Positions 53,273 through 61,558 of a stretch of 64,000 bases of DNA are shown here, piece by piece; the stretch's first letter is position 1, and every line of letters starts with the position of its first letter. The stretch lies in NCBI RefSeq assembly GCF_010692725.1, contig NZ_JAAFZB010000092.1:186001-250000 (forward strand). Direction: 5' to 3'. This DNA comes from Flavihumibacter soli (GTDB lineage Bacteria > Bacteroidota > Bacteroidia > Sphingobacteriales > Sphingobacteriaceae). The position numbers and the translations under genes are program-made. The notes below the pieces were generated by a model that saw only the letters and a list, made by a program, of their open reading frames with translations, was not told the DNA's origin and searched no databases.

Positions 53273-53599
53273 TCACTTATCTGCCAATGACTTATAGGCC
53301 AGAATTTCCTGTTTCAGTGATAGATAAAAAGTGATAAAGTCGATAACTTTTTCATAAAGATTTTCGATATCTGAGTCTAAGGTGGCGTATTGTATGGCAT
53401 CGTAATACTGATCCCATTCGTCACCTGTGTTGGCCAGGACTAAACACCGACGGACTACAGGCGTGAGCCAGTCGTGGGAAGTGTCAAACTGCAATTCGTC
53501 GTAGGTGTACTTTCTTCCCCTCACCACAACCGTGAAGTGATCTGCGGGATATTTCATAAACTCAATAATGAGCCTGTTATTATTGTTATTCTCCTTCAT
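53273..53599 (-). CDS. Small phage/accessory-type protein
   Basis: 108-residue protein with an Asn-rich start (KENNNNNRLIIEFMKYPADH), a YDELQFDTSHDWLTPVVRRC block and a helical tail (LYEKVIDFITFYLSLKQEIL). This layout (IAEFM, then SWDWLMPVV, then a VVEFIKWYN-type tail) is seen in small proteins of Bacteroidota prophages and mobile elements. Function unknown. No other phage genes lie beside it. Confidence 0.65.
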   Translation of the reverse strand: MKENNNNNRLIIEFMKYPADHFTVVVRGRKYTYDELQFDTSHDWLTPVVRRCLVLANTGDEWDQYYDAIQYATLDSDIENLYEKVIDFITFYLSLKQEILAYKSLADK

Positions 53600-53896
53600 C
53601 TGTATCTAAGTGGCCACATCAGATATGTGTGGGGCCAGGTTTTTTGTCTCTCTTACGGCTGCAGAAGATGTTTGTCGTCAATTCTATGTAATTAAATTTC
53701 AGCGTTTTAAATAAATTTTTGCCGACTTTACAATATTGGGGTTTAAATACGTCTGAGGTACCCGGTCAGCTTGCTGACTTGCTGAGAGGTGGGCAACAAT
53801 GGCGAGGAATTTGAAAACGTATTTTGGTAAACCCGGGCGGAGAGATTCTTTCGCAGGATGCGCAGAAATTATAACATTTAATGAGGTGAGATATTT

Positions 53897-54322
53897 CTAA
53901 AGTTCGATTTGGCGGCAGCAACACCATGTGACCACGCCCCAGATAATAATTTTAGTTTCGGGGCTGATTTCCAGAGGTTCGTCATTTTCTTTCCCGGTGG
54001 TCAGATACCTGCGTTTTACATGGCTGATCAGCTGGCGCACCAGCCATTCGCCGTTCTTCCATGCAATGACGATCACGCCGCCGGTTGCCGGCATCGAGCG
54101 GTCGACAACCAGCAGGTTTCCCTTCTTAATTCCGAAGGTTTCCATTTCATCGGAATTGGCTTTAAAGTAATAAGTGCTCAGGGGATCATTTACAAGGGGC
54201 TGCAGGATACCGGGTCCATCCTCGGTATGATCAGTCGCCGGCAACTGGAGGCAGTTTTCATTTCCGGGGCTATTAAAAGGCTCGGATTCAGTATCCCGGA
54301 TGTGTAGCAAGTCCCGCAGCAT
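53897..54322 (-). CDS. UmuD/LexA-like S24 protein with substituted catalytic residues
   Basis: 141-residue protein aligned by eye with UmuD. The region FKANSDEMETFGIKKGNLLV corresponds to UmuD [20 protein letters not shown]; the catalytic Ser of the DSM motif is Glu59 here. The later block WKNGEWLVRQLI corresponds to DGEFTVKKLQL, with the catalytic Lys replaced by Arg96. The VVDRSMPATGGVIVIA strand between them is intact. No DNA-binding domain and no partner umuC nearby. It is probably a non-cleaving S24-fold protein, perhaps a decoy or remnant. Confidence 0.8.
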   Translation of the reverse strand: MLRDLLHIRDTESEPFNSPGNENCLQLPATDHTEDGPGILQPLVNDPLSTYYFKANSDEMETFGIKKGNLLVVDRSMPATGGVIVIAWKNGEWLVRQLISHVKRRYLTTGKENDEPLEISPETKIIIWGVVTWCCCRQIEL

Positions 54323-54548
54323 AACGATGTGTTTGTCTTACAAATTTACTAATAATATTAGCAAGATAATTGAAATTATTTCCTGAATACGGTTAAATTC
54401 CTGGGGATGAGGGTAAAAAATAATGAGGTAGGGTGAAGCATTCACGGATTAAGCTTCAATAGATAAGGTCGCGGGTCATTAAGCCAAAAGAAAAGGCCAT
54501 ACATTTCTAAAAGAAATTTTAATTCAGTTTATTTACAGGCTCGCCAAC

Positions 54549-55064
54549 ATGATGGATACCTCAACCTCGATGATACGAAGTAGCTGCTTTTATGAGAAAA
54601 TTCAAAAGAGACTTTACACTGGTGTACTTATAGGTCTTATTTCAGCTTTTTCAACGGGTTGCCATCCACTATTTTGCCCCTGGGAGTTGGGGTACTCTCA
54701 ACTGACTGATGTACCACCGCAAAAGGAATTAATAGGGAAGTATTTCCTGAGTAAAAAATCATCGTCATTATTAGCTAATGAAGGGTTTAACATTAACCAA
54801 TCTGAGCTGGAGTTAAAGGATGATATGCAGTTTGTGCTAACTGATGTTCCGGAAACTATCGTAGAGGATCCTTATTCAACCAGTAAGTCCGTCATTAGCA
54901 GAACGGGGACCTGGAGTATGAATTGCGGCGAATCCTACGATTGCATGATCGAGCTACACGGGATTGGGGTGTTTCCCTTATCGGAAAAAGGTGGGATACT
55001 AGCAGTTCCTATTACCATGGGTGACGGAGATGAGTGTCGTGGGATAGTATTTGAAAAGAAATAG
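54549..55064 (+). CDS. Lipoprotein of unknown function
   Basis: 171-residue protein with a long N-terminal region and a lipobox-like site (LIGLISAFSTGC, Cys38). The mature part has SELELKDDMQFVLTDVPETI and ends with GDGDECRGIVFEKK; it resembles small DUF-type domains that describe polymer-bound envelope proteins, but I do not recognise the family. A start nearer the signal is possible (M8). Confidence 0.65.
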   Translation: MMDTSTSMIRSSCFYEKIQKRLYTGVLIGLISAFSTGCHPLFCPWELGYSQLTDVPPQKELIGKYFLSKKSSSLLANEGFNINQSELELKDDMQFVLTDVPETIVEDPYSTSKSVISRTGTWSMNCGESYDCMIELHGIGVFPLSEKGGILAVPITMGDGDECRGIVFEKK

Positions 55065-55118
55065 TCATTATCCCGACCAGTGTATTAATGATATCAAAGT
55101 TAATGAATATAGGTATTC

Positions 55119-55391
55119 ATGAATCTAAAGCACTGCCTCTTAATATCACTATCTGTCTTAGCCCTGGTAATTACTTATCCGATTGTCTGCTATCTTTCCT
55201 ACAATTTCATTGTTTTGCCCGAAATACCTGCTCAGCCTTATATTCAGGTGTTTTTTACAGCTCCCCTTTTAATTGCACTCGGGTTTTCATTCATTTTTTT
55301 CTACCGCAAAAAACTCTTCGGAACACTCTGTCTGTTAACAGGATTAATTTGGTTAATAGGGATAGTAAGTGAAATCATGTCCAAGCCATAA
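55119..55391 (+). CDS. Small three-helix membrane protein
   Basis: 90-residue hydrophobic protein with helices at about 6-28, 40-60 and 66-86 (LCLLTGLIWLIGIVSEIM). No family recognised. It lies 54 bp after the lipoprotein gene on the same strand. Confidence 0.6.
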   Translation: MNLKHCLLISLSVLALVITYPIVCYLSYNFIVLPEIPAQPYIQVFFTAPLLIALGFSFIFFYRKKLFGTLCLLTGLIWLIGIVSEIMSKP

Positions 55392-55425
55392 AAAACCATA
55401 CAGTTGCCAATAAAGGGGTTCTCCT

Positions 55426-56532
55426 TTAAAGGCTAGGCTTAATTCTTAGATACTGTCTTTCTTTATTCAGATAACCATTGGCATCCCAGTAGGCATTTAT
55501 ATGTAGGGCAGCAACGTATAGGAATCCATCGCTGCTCCAAAACATACTGTCCATGCCGTTTACCGGCATCCAATTCCTGAAGCTTGCGGCCATTATCATC
55601 CGGACTTTATTATTCTGAATGGTATAAAGTTCTAAATCTGCAGTGGTGTTATAGGGATTAGCGGAAATGCAAAGAATGTGTTTTTTATCCGGTGAAATGA
55701 AAGGATAATCCACAAAAGAGTTTTCTTCTTTTCCGGAGGTTTTGTTGATGAACTTGTAATCCCAACTTTCCCAATACGAGCCTTGTAAAATATAGCTATT
55801 CAGAAATTCTATTTGACCCAGGTAAACATACTCTTGCCTGTCTTCTTCAGCGTCAGGCTTGTCAATATATTTTCTTATTCCCTTAGCGGTAGGTAATATG
55901 ATGACACCATTTTTTTTATAGATTACGGTGGTGTCTGCCAGCATATAATTAACGGCAGAAGCCTTATTGTGATCAAATGTAGCTTTGTCTGTTAATTCGA
56001 TTTCCAGGTAATCTGTCAGGATTTTACCTTCTTCATACTGGATAGTTTTTTGATCAATGGTGAGCGATGTGATTATGTTGAGGTCGGTTTTTAAAAGTTT
56101 AATGTCAATTAATTTGCCAGTAGCACTCTTTGGAATATATACTTTTTCCCAGCCAGTGCTTTCGATATTACTTCCATTTCTGACAAACTTTCTCATCACC
56201 CGTTCACGGACCCCTAGCCATTCTCCGCTAATTTCGATTACATCTAGTTTGGCCCCGTATTCAAACCGGACTACCGGTGCTGAAAAGTGATCAGGGTGCA
56301 ATTTGCTTTCCACGCCATCTTGCAGGGTAACATAAACATGATCTAAAACTTTCGTGTTATTATAATCTATTTTGTTGCCTGTTTGCTCAGCTGTTGCGAT
56401 TGTGACAGTGTCTCTTAAGAGAGGGTCTGGTTTAATCTTTTTTGCCGATAATGCGGAGTTTCTGCAACTACCGGCGGCCATGGCTGAGCTAAATATTAAA
56501 ATGTATGCTGTTTTTCTGTACATGAGATTCAT
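55426..56532 (-). CDS. Lipoprotein of unknown function, coupled to the upstream gene
   Basis: 368-residue exported protein with lipobox SAMAAGSC (Cys23). A region at about 65-120 (VYVTLQDGVESKLHPDH, FEYGAKLDVIEISGEWLGVR) looks SH3-like, and the C-terminal half has propeller-type strands (FISPDKKHILCISANPYNTT, MFWSSDGFLYVAALHINAYW). Start ATG 56532 overlaps the TGA of the upstream gene (ATGA), so the two are coupled. Not recognised as a named family. Confidence 0.72.
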   Translation of the reverse strand: MNLMYRKTAYILIFSSAMAAGSCRNSALSAKKIKPDPLLRDTVTIATAEQTGNKIDYNNTKVLDHVYVTLQDGVESKLHPDHFSAPVVRFEYGAKLDVIEISGEWLGVRERVMRKFVRNGSNIESTGWEKVYIPKSATGKLIDIKLLKTDLNIITSLTIDQKTIQYEEGKILTDYLEIELTDKATFDHNKASAVNYMLADTTVIYKKNGVIILPTAKGIRKYIDKPDAEEDRQEYVYLGQIEFLNSYILQGSYWESWDYKFINKTSGKEENSFVDYPFISPDKKHILCISANPYNTTADLELYTIQNNKVRMIMAASFRNWMPVNGMDSMFWSSDGFLYVAALHINAYWDANGYLNKERQYLRIKPSL

Positions 56533-57455
56533 TTAACCAACTTGACCCGGTTGTTATAAAAGGGCACATATTTCTTCCCGTTAAAAACAAAGGGCGTATA
56601 CGCTAAGGTTGCATCTGTATCCGGGACAGCCATGGTAACTAAAAGTATGGGCTTATCATTCTGGTATAAGGGAATTGGAAGAATATCCCAAAAGGCGTAT
56701 TCCTCCGTCTGCTTACAAAGTAAATTTATTTTGTTTCCTTTCAGCTCAGTGAGATATGAAACATTGCGGGGCTGCTCCTGGAAAGATAGAACCGAATAAA
56801 GTGACCCGGTTTCTTTAACCTCCACATGTTTAGATGCGAATTGATAACCCGACCGGATACTTAATTCCTTTTTCAATCTGGCAGTAAGTAAAGTGTCGGC
56901 AATATACTTGGAGGAAACAGCACGTTTTAGTTCGTTGCTCGGGCTCAGGCAATAAAAGATATCCGACTTAATTTTTAATGTTTTTGCAGGTTTGAACACC
57001 GCGATAAAATAACTCTCAATGTTAGTTTCATAATATTCGACCCTGCTTAGTTTAACACCGGCGATCCGTTCATGTAAAGGACTGAAGATCTCCAGTATAT
57101 TTAGCAGGTCGAGGTTGAAATGCTGCCTTGCCACCGATATGGGCAACCTGCTTCTTGTCATTTCATCATCCCGGTAAATTACGGAATCAGTCATTTGGGT
57201 AACGGTCTCCCAATCAAATGTGTCCGGGTTCTTCAGCTGCAGGTCAACATAGAATTCCTGGGTTTCCGGGAAATAAGCAATTGAATTGATATAGACCTCT
57301 TTACTGACGGAAACCTTCTTCGGCTGAACGACGGTTGTTGATTCGGTTTTTTCGGGTAAGGTGGCAGATATTCTTGTGCAGGAGTTTAGGAATAGGACAA
57401 TCAGGGACGGGATTATTATTTTCAATTGGCTAGGGAATAATTTTAAGAAATCCAT
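56529..57455 (-). CDS. Lipoprotein of unknown function
   Basis: 308-residue exported protein with a lipobox (SLIVLFLNSC, Cys26). The mature part is soluble; no domain recognised. It contains short blocks such as EVYINSIAYFPETQEFYVDL and PILLVTMAVPDTDATLAYTP. It is first of an ATGA-coupled pair with another lipoprotein gene, suggesting the two proteins act together on the periplasmic or cell-surface side. Confidence 0.7.
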   Translation of the reverse strand: MDFLKLFPSQLKIIIPSLIVLFLNSCTRISATLPEKTESTTVVQPKKVSVSKEVYINSIAYFPETQEFYVDLQLKNPDTFDWETVTQMTDSVIYRDDEMTRSRLPISVARQHFNLDLLNILEIFSPLHERIAGVKLSRVEYYETNIESYFIAVFKPAKTLKIKSDIFYCLSPSNELKRAVSSKYIADTLLTARLKKELSIRSGYQFASKHVEVKETGSLYSVLSFQEQPRNVSYLTELKGNKINLLCKQTEEYAFWDILPIPLYQNDKPILLVTMAVPDTDATLAYTPFVFNGKKYVPFYNNRVKLVK

Positions 57456-57534
57456 TATGATTAGCGTTTTACGCGCTGCATGTGTATTTCCGGTTAAAGT
57501 AAATATCTTGGGCGGAATATGTAATGGATATTAT

Positions 57535-57747
57535 ATGAAATTATTAAACATTCTCTGGAAAGTTTTTTTACTAGTGATAGTTCTGCTGGTAATTTATCTG
57601 GTAATGATAGCAGTTGTTTCACAGTCGTTATATGCAGTTAGACAATATTTTGGTGAGAGAATTTTTCTAATATTATGCATTTCGATCGTTGTATTATTCC
57701 TTGTCCATGAGTTGGTAAAGTTTACAAGGAAGAAACTAAGAACCTAA
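57535..57747 (+). CDS. Small two-helix membrane protein
   Basis: 70 residues from ATG 57535: two helices (about 8-30, VFLLVIVLLVIYLVMIAVVS, and 42-61) and a basic tail. Earlier in-frame starts overlap the divergent lipoprotein gene. Weak support; the hydrophobic pattern and basic C terminus are the only evidence. Confidence 0.45.
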   Translation: MKLLNILWKVFLLVIVLLVIYLVMIAVVSQSLYAVRQYFGERIFLILCISIVVLFLVHELVKFTRKKLRT

Positions 57748-57875
57748 TTTTAAGAAGAGGGGTATTGTGGCTATTAAATCCACCGATATTAATTGTCCCG
57801 GAAGAAAGCCTTAGTGAGTTTGGAAACTATTTGATACAAATCTTAAAGCCTCAAAATTAATCATATTACAATAAA

Positions 57876-58211
57876 ATGGGAAGCTTCTATCGACTACAAA
57901 TCCAATGTGACAGAGCAAAAAAGAAAAAGATTGATTCCATATTGGGTGAATCAATTGATGACCCTCAAATCGGGTGGAGTTTAGTAATTGACGAAGACTC
58001 TCCCAGATTCGGCAATGCGCTTAGCATTTTTATTGATCTGGTGAATGGTCACTTAATTGAATTGAAGGAAATTGGTGTTGCAATGGATAAGATAACTTTC
58101 TGGTATTTGTATGAATATGAGCAGCAATGCAATATGGAGTTTTGGCCAGACATTACGAGGAGGATTGGAGAGCTGGGAATTGTACTTTGTATTAGTTGTT
58201 GGGAAAAATAA
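57876..58211 (+). CDS. Small acidic protein, immunity-protein-like
   Basis: 111-residue cytoplasmic protein with the ending ELGIVLCISCWEK and a CNMEFWPDITRRIGELGI block. This pattern resembles DUF4279-type or polymorphic-toxin immunity proteins, which I recall end similarly, but no toxin gene is beside it. Only moderate support for that reading. Confidence 0.55.
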   Translation: MGSFYRLQIQCDRAKKKKIDSILGESIDDPQIGWSLVIDEDSPRFGNALSIFIDLVNGHLIELKEIGVAMDKITFWYLYEYEQQCNMEFWPDITRRIGELGIVLCISCWEK

Positions 58212-58360
58212 CTTCCCATCATTCAACCGTTCAGCCCAAGGTTGAAGTGAAGTCTTTCAAATTATTATCTATTGAGGATAAATTGTCCCTAAGTACCTTA
58301 TTCTATACCTAATTACAGAATGGCTGATAAAACCATTTAAGTTTTATTCTGTCATTACGA

Positions 58361-59215
58361 TTAACTCCTCAAATAAACATCCAACAGGAAAAAGCTTGCG
58401 AACACTACAGAAGCGATTCCATTCGTAGTGAAAAAGGCCCGGTCCACTTTGCTAAGATCGTCCGGCTTAACCAGCTGGTGCTGGTAGACTAGCAGCACGA
58501 TAAAGAACAGGACTCCGGCAATATAGAACCAGCTTAAGGGCGTAAAGAGAAGCGGAAGAGCAATGAAAAGTACTGCCAATGCGTGCAGCAGTGATGACAA
58601 CTGAAGTGCGCGTTTTTTTCCCAACCAGGCAGGGATGGAGTTCAGCCCGTTCTTACGATCAAATTCCTCATCCTGTAAAGCATAGATGATATCGAAGCCG
58701 CTTACCCAGCATAGAACCGCCAACGAAAAGAAGACCGGCAATAGCGCAAACTCCCCGGTAACGACCAGGTAGGCACCGATGGGTGCAAGCGACAGGCCGA
58801 GGCCCAGCACCAGGTGGCAAAGCGGGGTAAAGCGCTTGGTAAAGCTATAGCCCAGAACAACCGCCAATGCAACGGGTGAGAGTGCCAGGCAAAGTGGATT
58901 TATAAACAAGGTGGTGGCAATAAACAGCAGGCAGTTAACGATGGTGAATGCCAGCGCTTCCTTCGCCGAGATGCGGCCAGAAGGGATATCGCGGATGGCA
59001 GTCCGCGGGTTTTCCGCATCGATGTCGCGGTCGAGATAGCGGTTAAAAGACATGGCAGCGTTTCGCGCAAATACCATGCATAGGACCATTAATAGCAATT
59101 TGATCCAGGTGAACTCATGTTCGGTAGTGGTAACGGCAAGGAAAAAACCGATAAAAGCAAAAGGCAGTGCGAATACTGTATGGGCAAATAAAACCAGTGA
59201 AAAATACTTTTTCAT
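58361..59215 (-). CDS. UbiA-like polyprenyltransferase (MqnP type)
   Basis: 284-residue membrane prenyltransferase. The first Asp-rich site reads SFNRYLDRDIDAENPRTAIR DIPSGRIS (about 57-85), the second DIIYALQDEEFDRKNGLNSI (about 172-192). The NPRTxxRdiPsGriS pattern is that of the UbiA-like group that includes MqnP of the futalosine menaquinone pathway. Nine helices expected. The ubiE/menG gene is 1 kb away, supporting a menaquinone role. Confidence 0.88.
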   Translation of the reverse strand: MKKYFSLVLFAHTVFALPFAFIGFFLAVTTTEHEFTWIKLLLMVLCMVFARNAAMSFNRYLDRDIDAENPRTAIRDIPSGRISAKEALAFTIVNCLLFIATTLFINPLCLALSPVALAVVLGYSFTKRFTPLCHLVLGLGLSLAPIGAYLVVTGEFALLPVFFSLAVLCWVSGFDIIYALQDEEFDRKNGLNSIPAWLGKKRALQLSSLLHALAVLFIALPLLFTPLSWFYIAGVLFFIVLLVYQHQLVKPDDLSKVDRAFFTTNGIASVVFASFFLLDVYLRS

Positions 59216-59243
59216 TTAGACATTAGACGTTAGACATTAGATC
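59216..59243. repeat. TTAGACR heptad array between ubiA-like and engB genes
   Basis: TTAGACA, TTAGACG, TTAGACA, TTAGATC fill the whole 21-bp gap and form the engB stop codon (minus strand). Confidence 0.75.
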
Positions 59244-59872
59244 TCAGAGGGGTCGGGTCGTACGATATCGAGTTTCTCGAATTTCTTGTTCAGGTCATCG
59301 ATAAAAGCAAGTACTTCATCGCGACCTTCGTCGGTTTCTGCCGATGTGATGAACTGGGGTGGGGCTTCCTCAAATAATTCCAGGATAGATTTCCGGAATT
59401 TTGCCATGTTTTGGTCCGACTTTACCTTCGACTGCTTGTCGGCCTTGGTGAAAACGAGGACAAAAGGAATTCCATTTTCACCAAGCCATGAGCAAAACTC
59501 AAGGTCTATTTTCTGAGGGGTAAGCCTGCTGTCTATCAGGGTGAAAACACATTGAAGATTTTCGCGGTTTCGCAGGTAATAACGGATAAATTTTTCCCAG
59601 TCGCTCCGGTTACTTCGTGATGTTTTGGCATAGCCATAACCGGGCAGATCGACCAGCTGCCAGTTCTCATTTATCAGGAAGTGGTTTATCAGCTGTGTTT
59701 TTCCCGGTGTCTGCGATGTTTTTGCCAGTCCTTTTTTCTGTACCAGCATGTTTATCAATGACGATTTGCCGACATTGGAACGGCCGATAAAGGCGTACTC
59801 GGGCAATACCGGGGCGGGAAGCCTATCGGTACGGGTATTACTGCATTGAAATTCTGCGCTTTTGATGATCAT
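59237..59872 (-). CDS. engB: Ribosome biogenesis GTPase EngB/YsxC
   Basis: 211-residue GTPase of the YihA family, needed for assembly of the large ribosomal subunit. G1 GRSNVGKSS (30-38), G3 DLPGYGYAK, G4 TKAD and the G5 region SAETDEG. Its C terminus ends in PDPSEI and the stop codon lies in the heptad array. The ATG at 59872 gives a standard family start. Confidence 0.96.
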   Translation of the reverse strand: MIIKSAEFQCSNTRTDRLPAPVLPEYAFIGRSNVGKSSLINMLVQKKGLAKTSQTPGKTQLINHFLINENWQLVDLPGYGYAKTSRSNRSDWEKFIRYYLRNRENLQCVFTLIDSRLTPQKIDLEFCSWLGENGIPFVLVFTKADKQSKVKSDQNMAKFRKSILELFEEAPPQFITSAETDEGRDEVLAFIDDLNKKFEKLDIVRPDPSEI

Positions 59873-59886
59873 TATCGCAAAGGTAA

Positions 59887-59950
59887 GTTTAAGTTTTGAG
59901 TTTGGAGTTTTGAGTCCGGAGTTTGGCTTTTGAAAGCCCTGAGTTTGGTG
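59887..59950. repeat. TTTGGAG-type heptad array upstream of engB
   Basis: TTTTGAG, TTTGGAG, TTTTGAG, TCCGGAG, TTTGGCT, TTTGAAA in 7-nt register (59894-59935), with further related sequence to about 59950. Confidence 0.65.
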
Positions 59951-60032
59951 TTGTAGAAATCAATAAATTGACAAACGGCCGAATTGACAAATTGAACAAT
60001 CGGATTAGCAAATTACTATCTTTACCCGCTCT

Positions 60033-60764
60033 ATGTCAAAGCAGGTTACACCGTACACCAATTCGCAGGCTACCAAAAAAGAGCAGGTAGCGGATATGTT
60101 CAATAACATTTCAGGCACCTATGATTTTTTAAATCATTTTATGTCACTTGGTATTGACGTAATCTGGCGAAAGAAGGCGATCCGGGAATTATTGAACCAC
60201 AAGCCGCAGTACATGCTCGATGTCGCTACCGGGACGGGTGATTTTGCTTTCGAAGCACTTCATATTCTAAAGCCGGCAAAGATCATCGGCGTGGATATTT
60301 CCAAAGGAATGCTCGAGGTAGCACGGCACAAGATTAAAAAGCGCAAGCTCGAAGACGTTTTTGAGGTGCGGATGGGAGATTCTGAAAAGCTGCTTTTCGA
60401 GGACAATACTTTTGATGCCATCACTGTAGCCTATGGTGTACGCAATTTCGAAAACCTGGAAAAGGGCTTAAGCGATATGTATCGCGTTTTGAAACCTGGT
60501 GGAAAGGTTGTTATCCTGGAATTTTCCAAGCCGAAAGTTTTTCCGGTTAAGCAGGGCTACAACTTTTACTTTAAATATATCACCCCGGCAATCGGGAGGA
60601 TCTTTTCGAAAGATGCCAGTGCCTATTCCTATCTGCCGGAGTCGGTCGCTGCTTTTCCGGATGGTAATGAATTTACGGCACGAATGGTGCAGTGTGGATT
60701 TCGCGATACCAAATCACGGCCCCTGGCGTTTGGAATTTGTTCTATTTATACCGGAATTAAATGA
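60033..60764 (+). CDS. ubiE: Demethylmenaquinone methyltransferase
   Basis: 243-residue SAM-dependent methyltransferase (MenG/UbiE). Motifs: VADMFNNISGTYDFLNHFMS, MLDVATGTGDFAFEALHI (SAM site), ITVAYGVRNFENLEKGL and KVVILEFSKPKVFPVKQGY. Converts demethylmenaquinone to menaquinone. Its end overlaps porT by 4 bp (ATGA). Confidence 0.95.
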   Translation: MSKQVTPYTNSQATKKEQVADMFNNISGTYDFLNHFMSLGIDVIWRKKAIRELLNHKPQYMLDVATGTGDFAFEALHILKPAKIIGVDISKGMLEVARHKIKKRKLEDVFEVRMGDSEKLLFEDNTFDAITVAYGVRNFENLEKGLSDMYRVLKPGGKVVILEFSKPKVFPVKQGYNFYFKYITPAIGRIFSKDASAYSYLPESVAAFPDGNEFTARMVQCGFRDTKSRPLAFGICSIYTGIK

Positions 60765-61492
60765 CGAGAAAATCGATCCTGTTAATAACACTTACACTAC
60801 TTTTCAGCTTTAAAACGTTCGCTCAGAAAAACTGGGGCGGGGGCGTTGATGAAGAACCTTTTCATTTTGGCTTTACTTTTCAGTATGTTTCCTCTGAGTA
60901 CAAAGTGTTGAAGAAAGCCGAATGGCGTGATCAGTTTCCCGGTCCCCCGGGAGAGGAGACGAAGCCAACTTTATACAGCGTCAGTTCACCGGTGTCTCCG
61001 GGCTTCGGCCTGGGCTTCGTCAGCAATTACCGCCTTGGGAAGAACGCTGACGTACGTTTCACGCCTGCACTTGTCTTTTCTGACCGACTGCTGGACTATA
61101 TGTATTTATCAGAAACAGATTTTAAGCAGCAAAAGGTGCAATCCACACTTGTGGATTTTCCGCTGGGGATCAAGCTTAAATCCGACCGCAGAAAGAATTT
61201 CCGGGCTTACATGCTGGCGGGCGCCAAGTATTCCATTGATATTGTTTCAAAGAAGAAGACCAACGATGTGGATAAGATATGGACCGAGAAGCTTGTAAAG
61301 AATACCCGTAGCATTCTTTGGTATGAAGCAGGAATTGGTTTGGATCTCTATTTTGAGTTCTTTAAACTTTCACCGGAACTGAAGCTGGCGAATTCTTTCC
61401 AGAGCGTTTTAACACCCGAAGATCATCCGTATTCAGCCCCACTGGATAAGCTTATCCTGCGTAACCTGCAGTTCAGCCTTTACTTTGAATAA
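60761..61492 (+). CDS. porT: Type IX secretion outer-membrane protein PorT
   Basis: 243-residue beta-barrel protein. Signal peptide (SILLITLTLLFSFKTFAQ), then KNWGGGVDEEPFHFGFTFQY, GFGLGFVSNYRLG and LELKLANSF-like strands (ELKLANSFQSVL, NLQFSLYFE). The size and N-terminal sequence are those of PorT. ATGA overlap with ubiE; this neighbourhood is common in Bacteroidota. Confidence 0.92.
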   Translation: MTRKSILLITLTLLFSFKTFAQKNWGGGVDEEPFHFGFTFQYVSSEYKVLKKAEWRDQFPGPPGEETKPTLYSVSSPVSPGFGLGFVSNYRLGKNADVRFTPALVFSDRLLDYMYLSETDFKQQKVQSTLVDFPLGIKLKSDRRKNFRAYMLAGAKYSIDIVSKKKTNDVDKIWTEKLVKNTRSILWYEAGIGLDLYFEFFKLSPELKLANSFQSVLTPEDHPYSAPLDKLILRNLQFSLYFE

Positions 61493-61558
61493 TTAAAAAA
61501 GCGCCGACTTTCTGAAAAGCTCCGGCGGTTTATTAATTTCGACTTTTAAATTTCCACG

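Noticed and set aside
53610-53645. Hairpin CCACAT/ATGTGTGG followed by T's on the plus strand
   Set aside because: No plus-strand gene ends there; the pairing is imperfect, so I do not call it a terminator.
53273-54322. Prophage
   Set aside because: Only one phage-like small gene and an S24-like gene; no integrase, structural or packaging genes are present.
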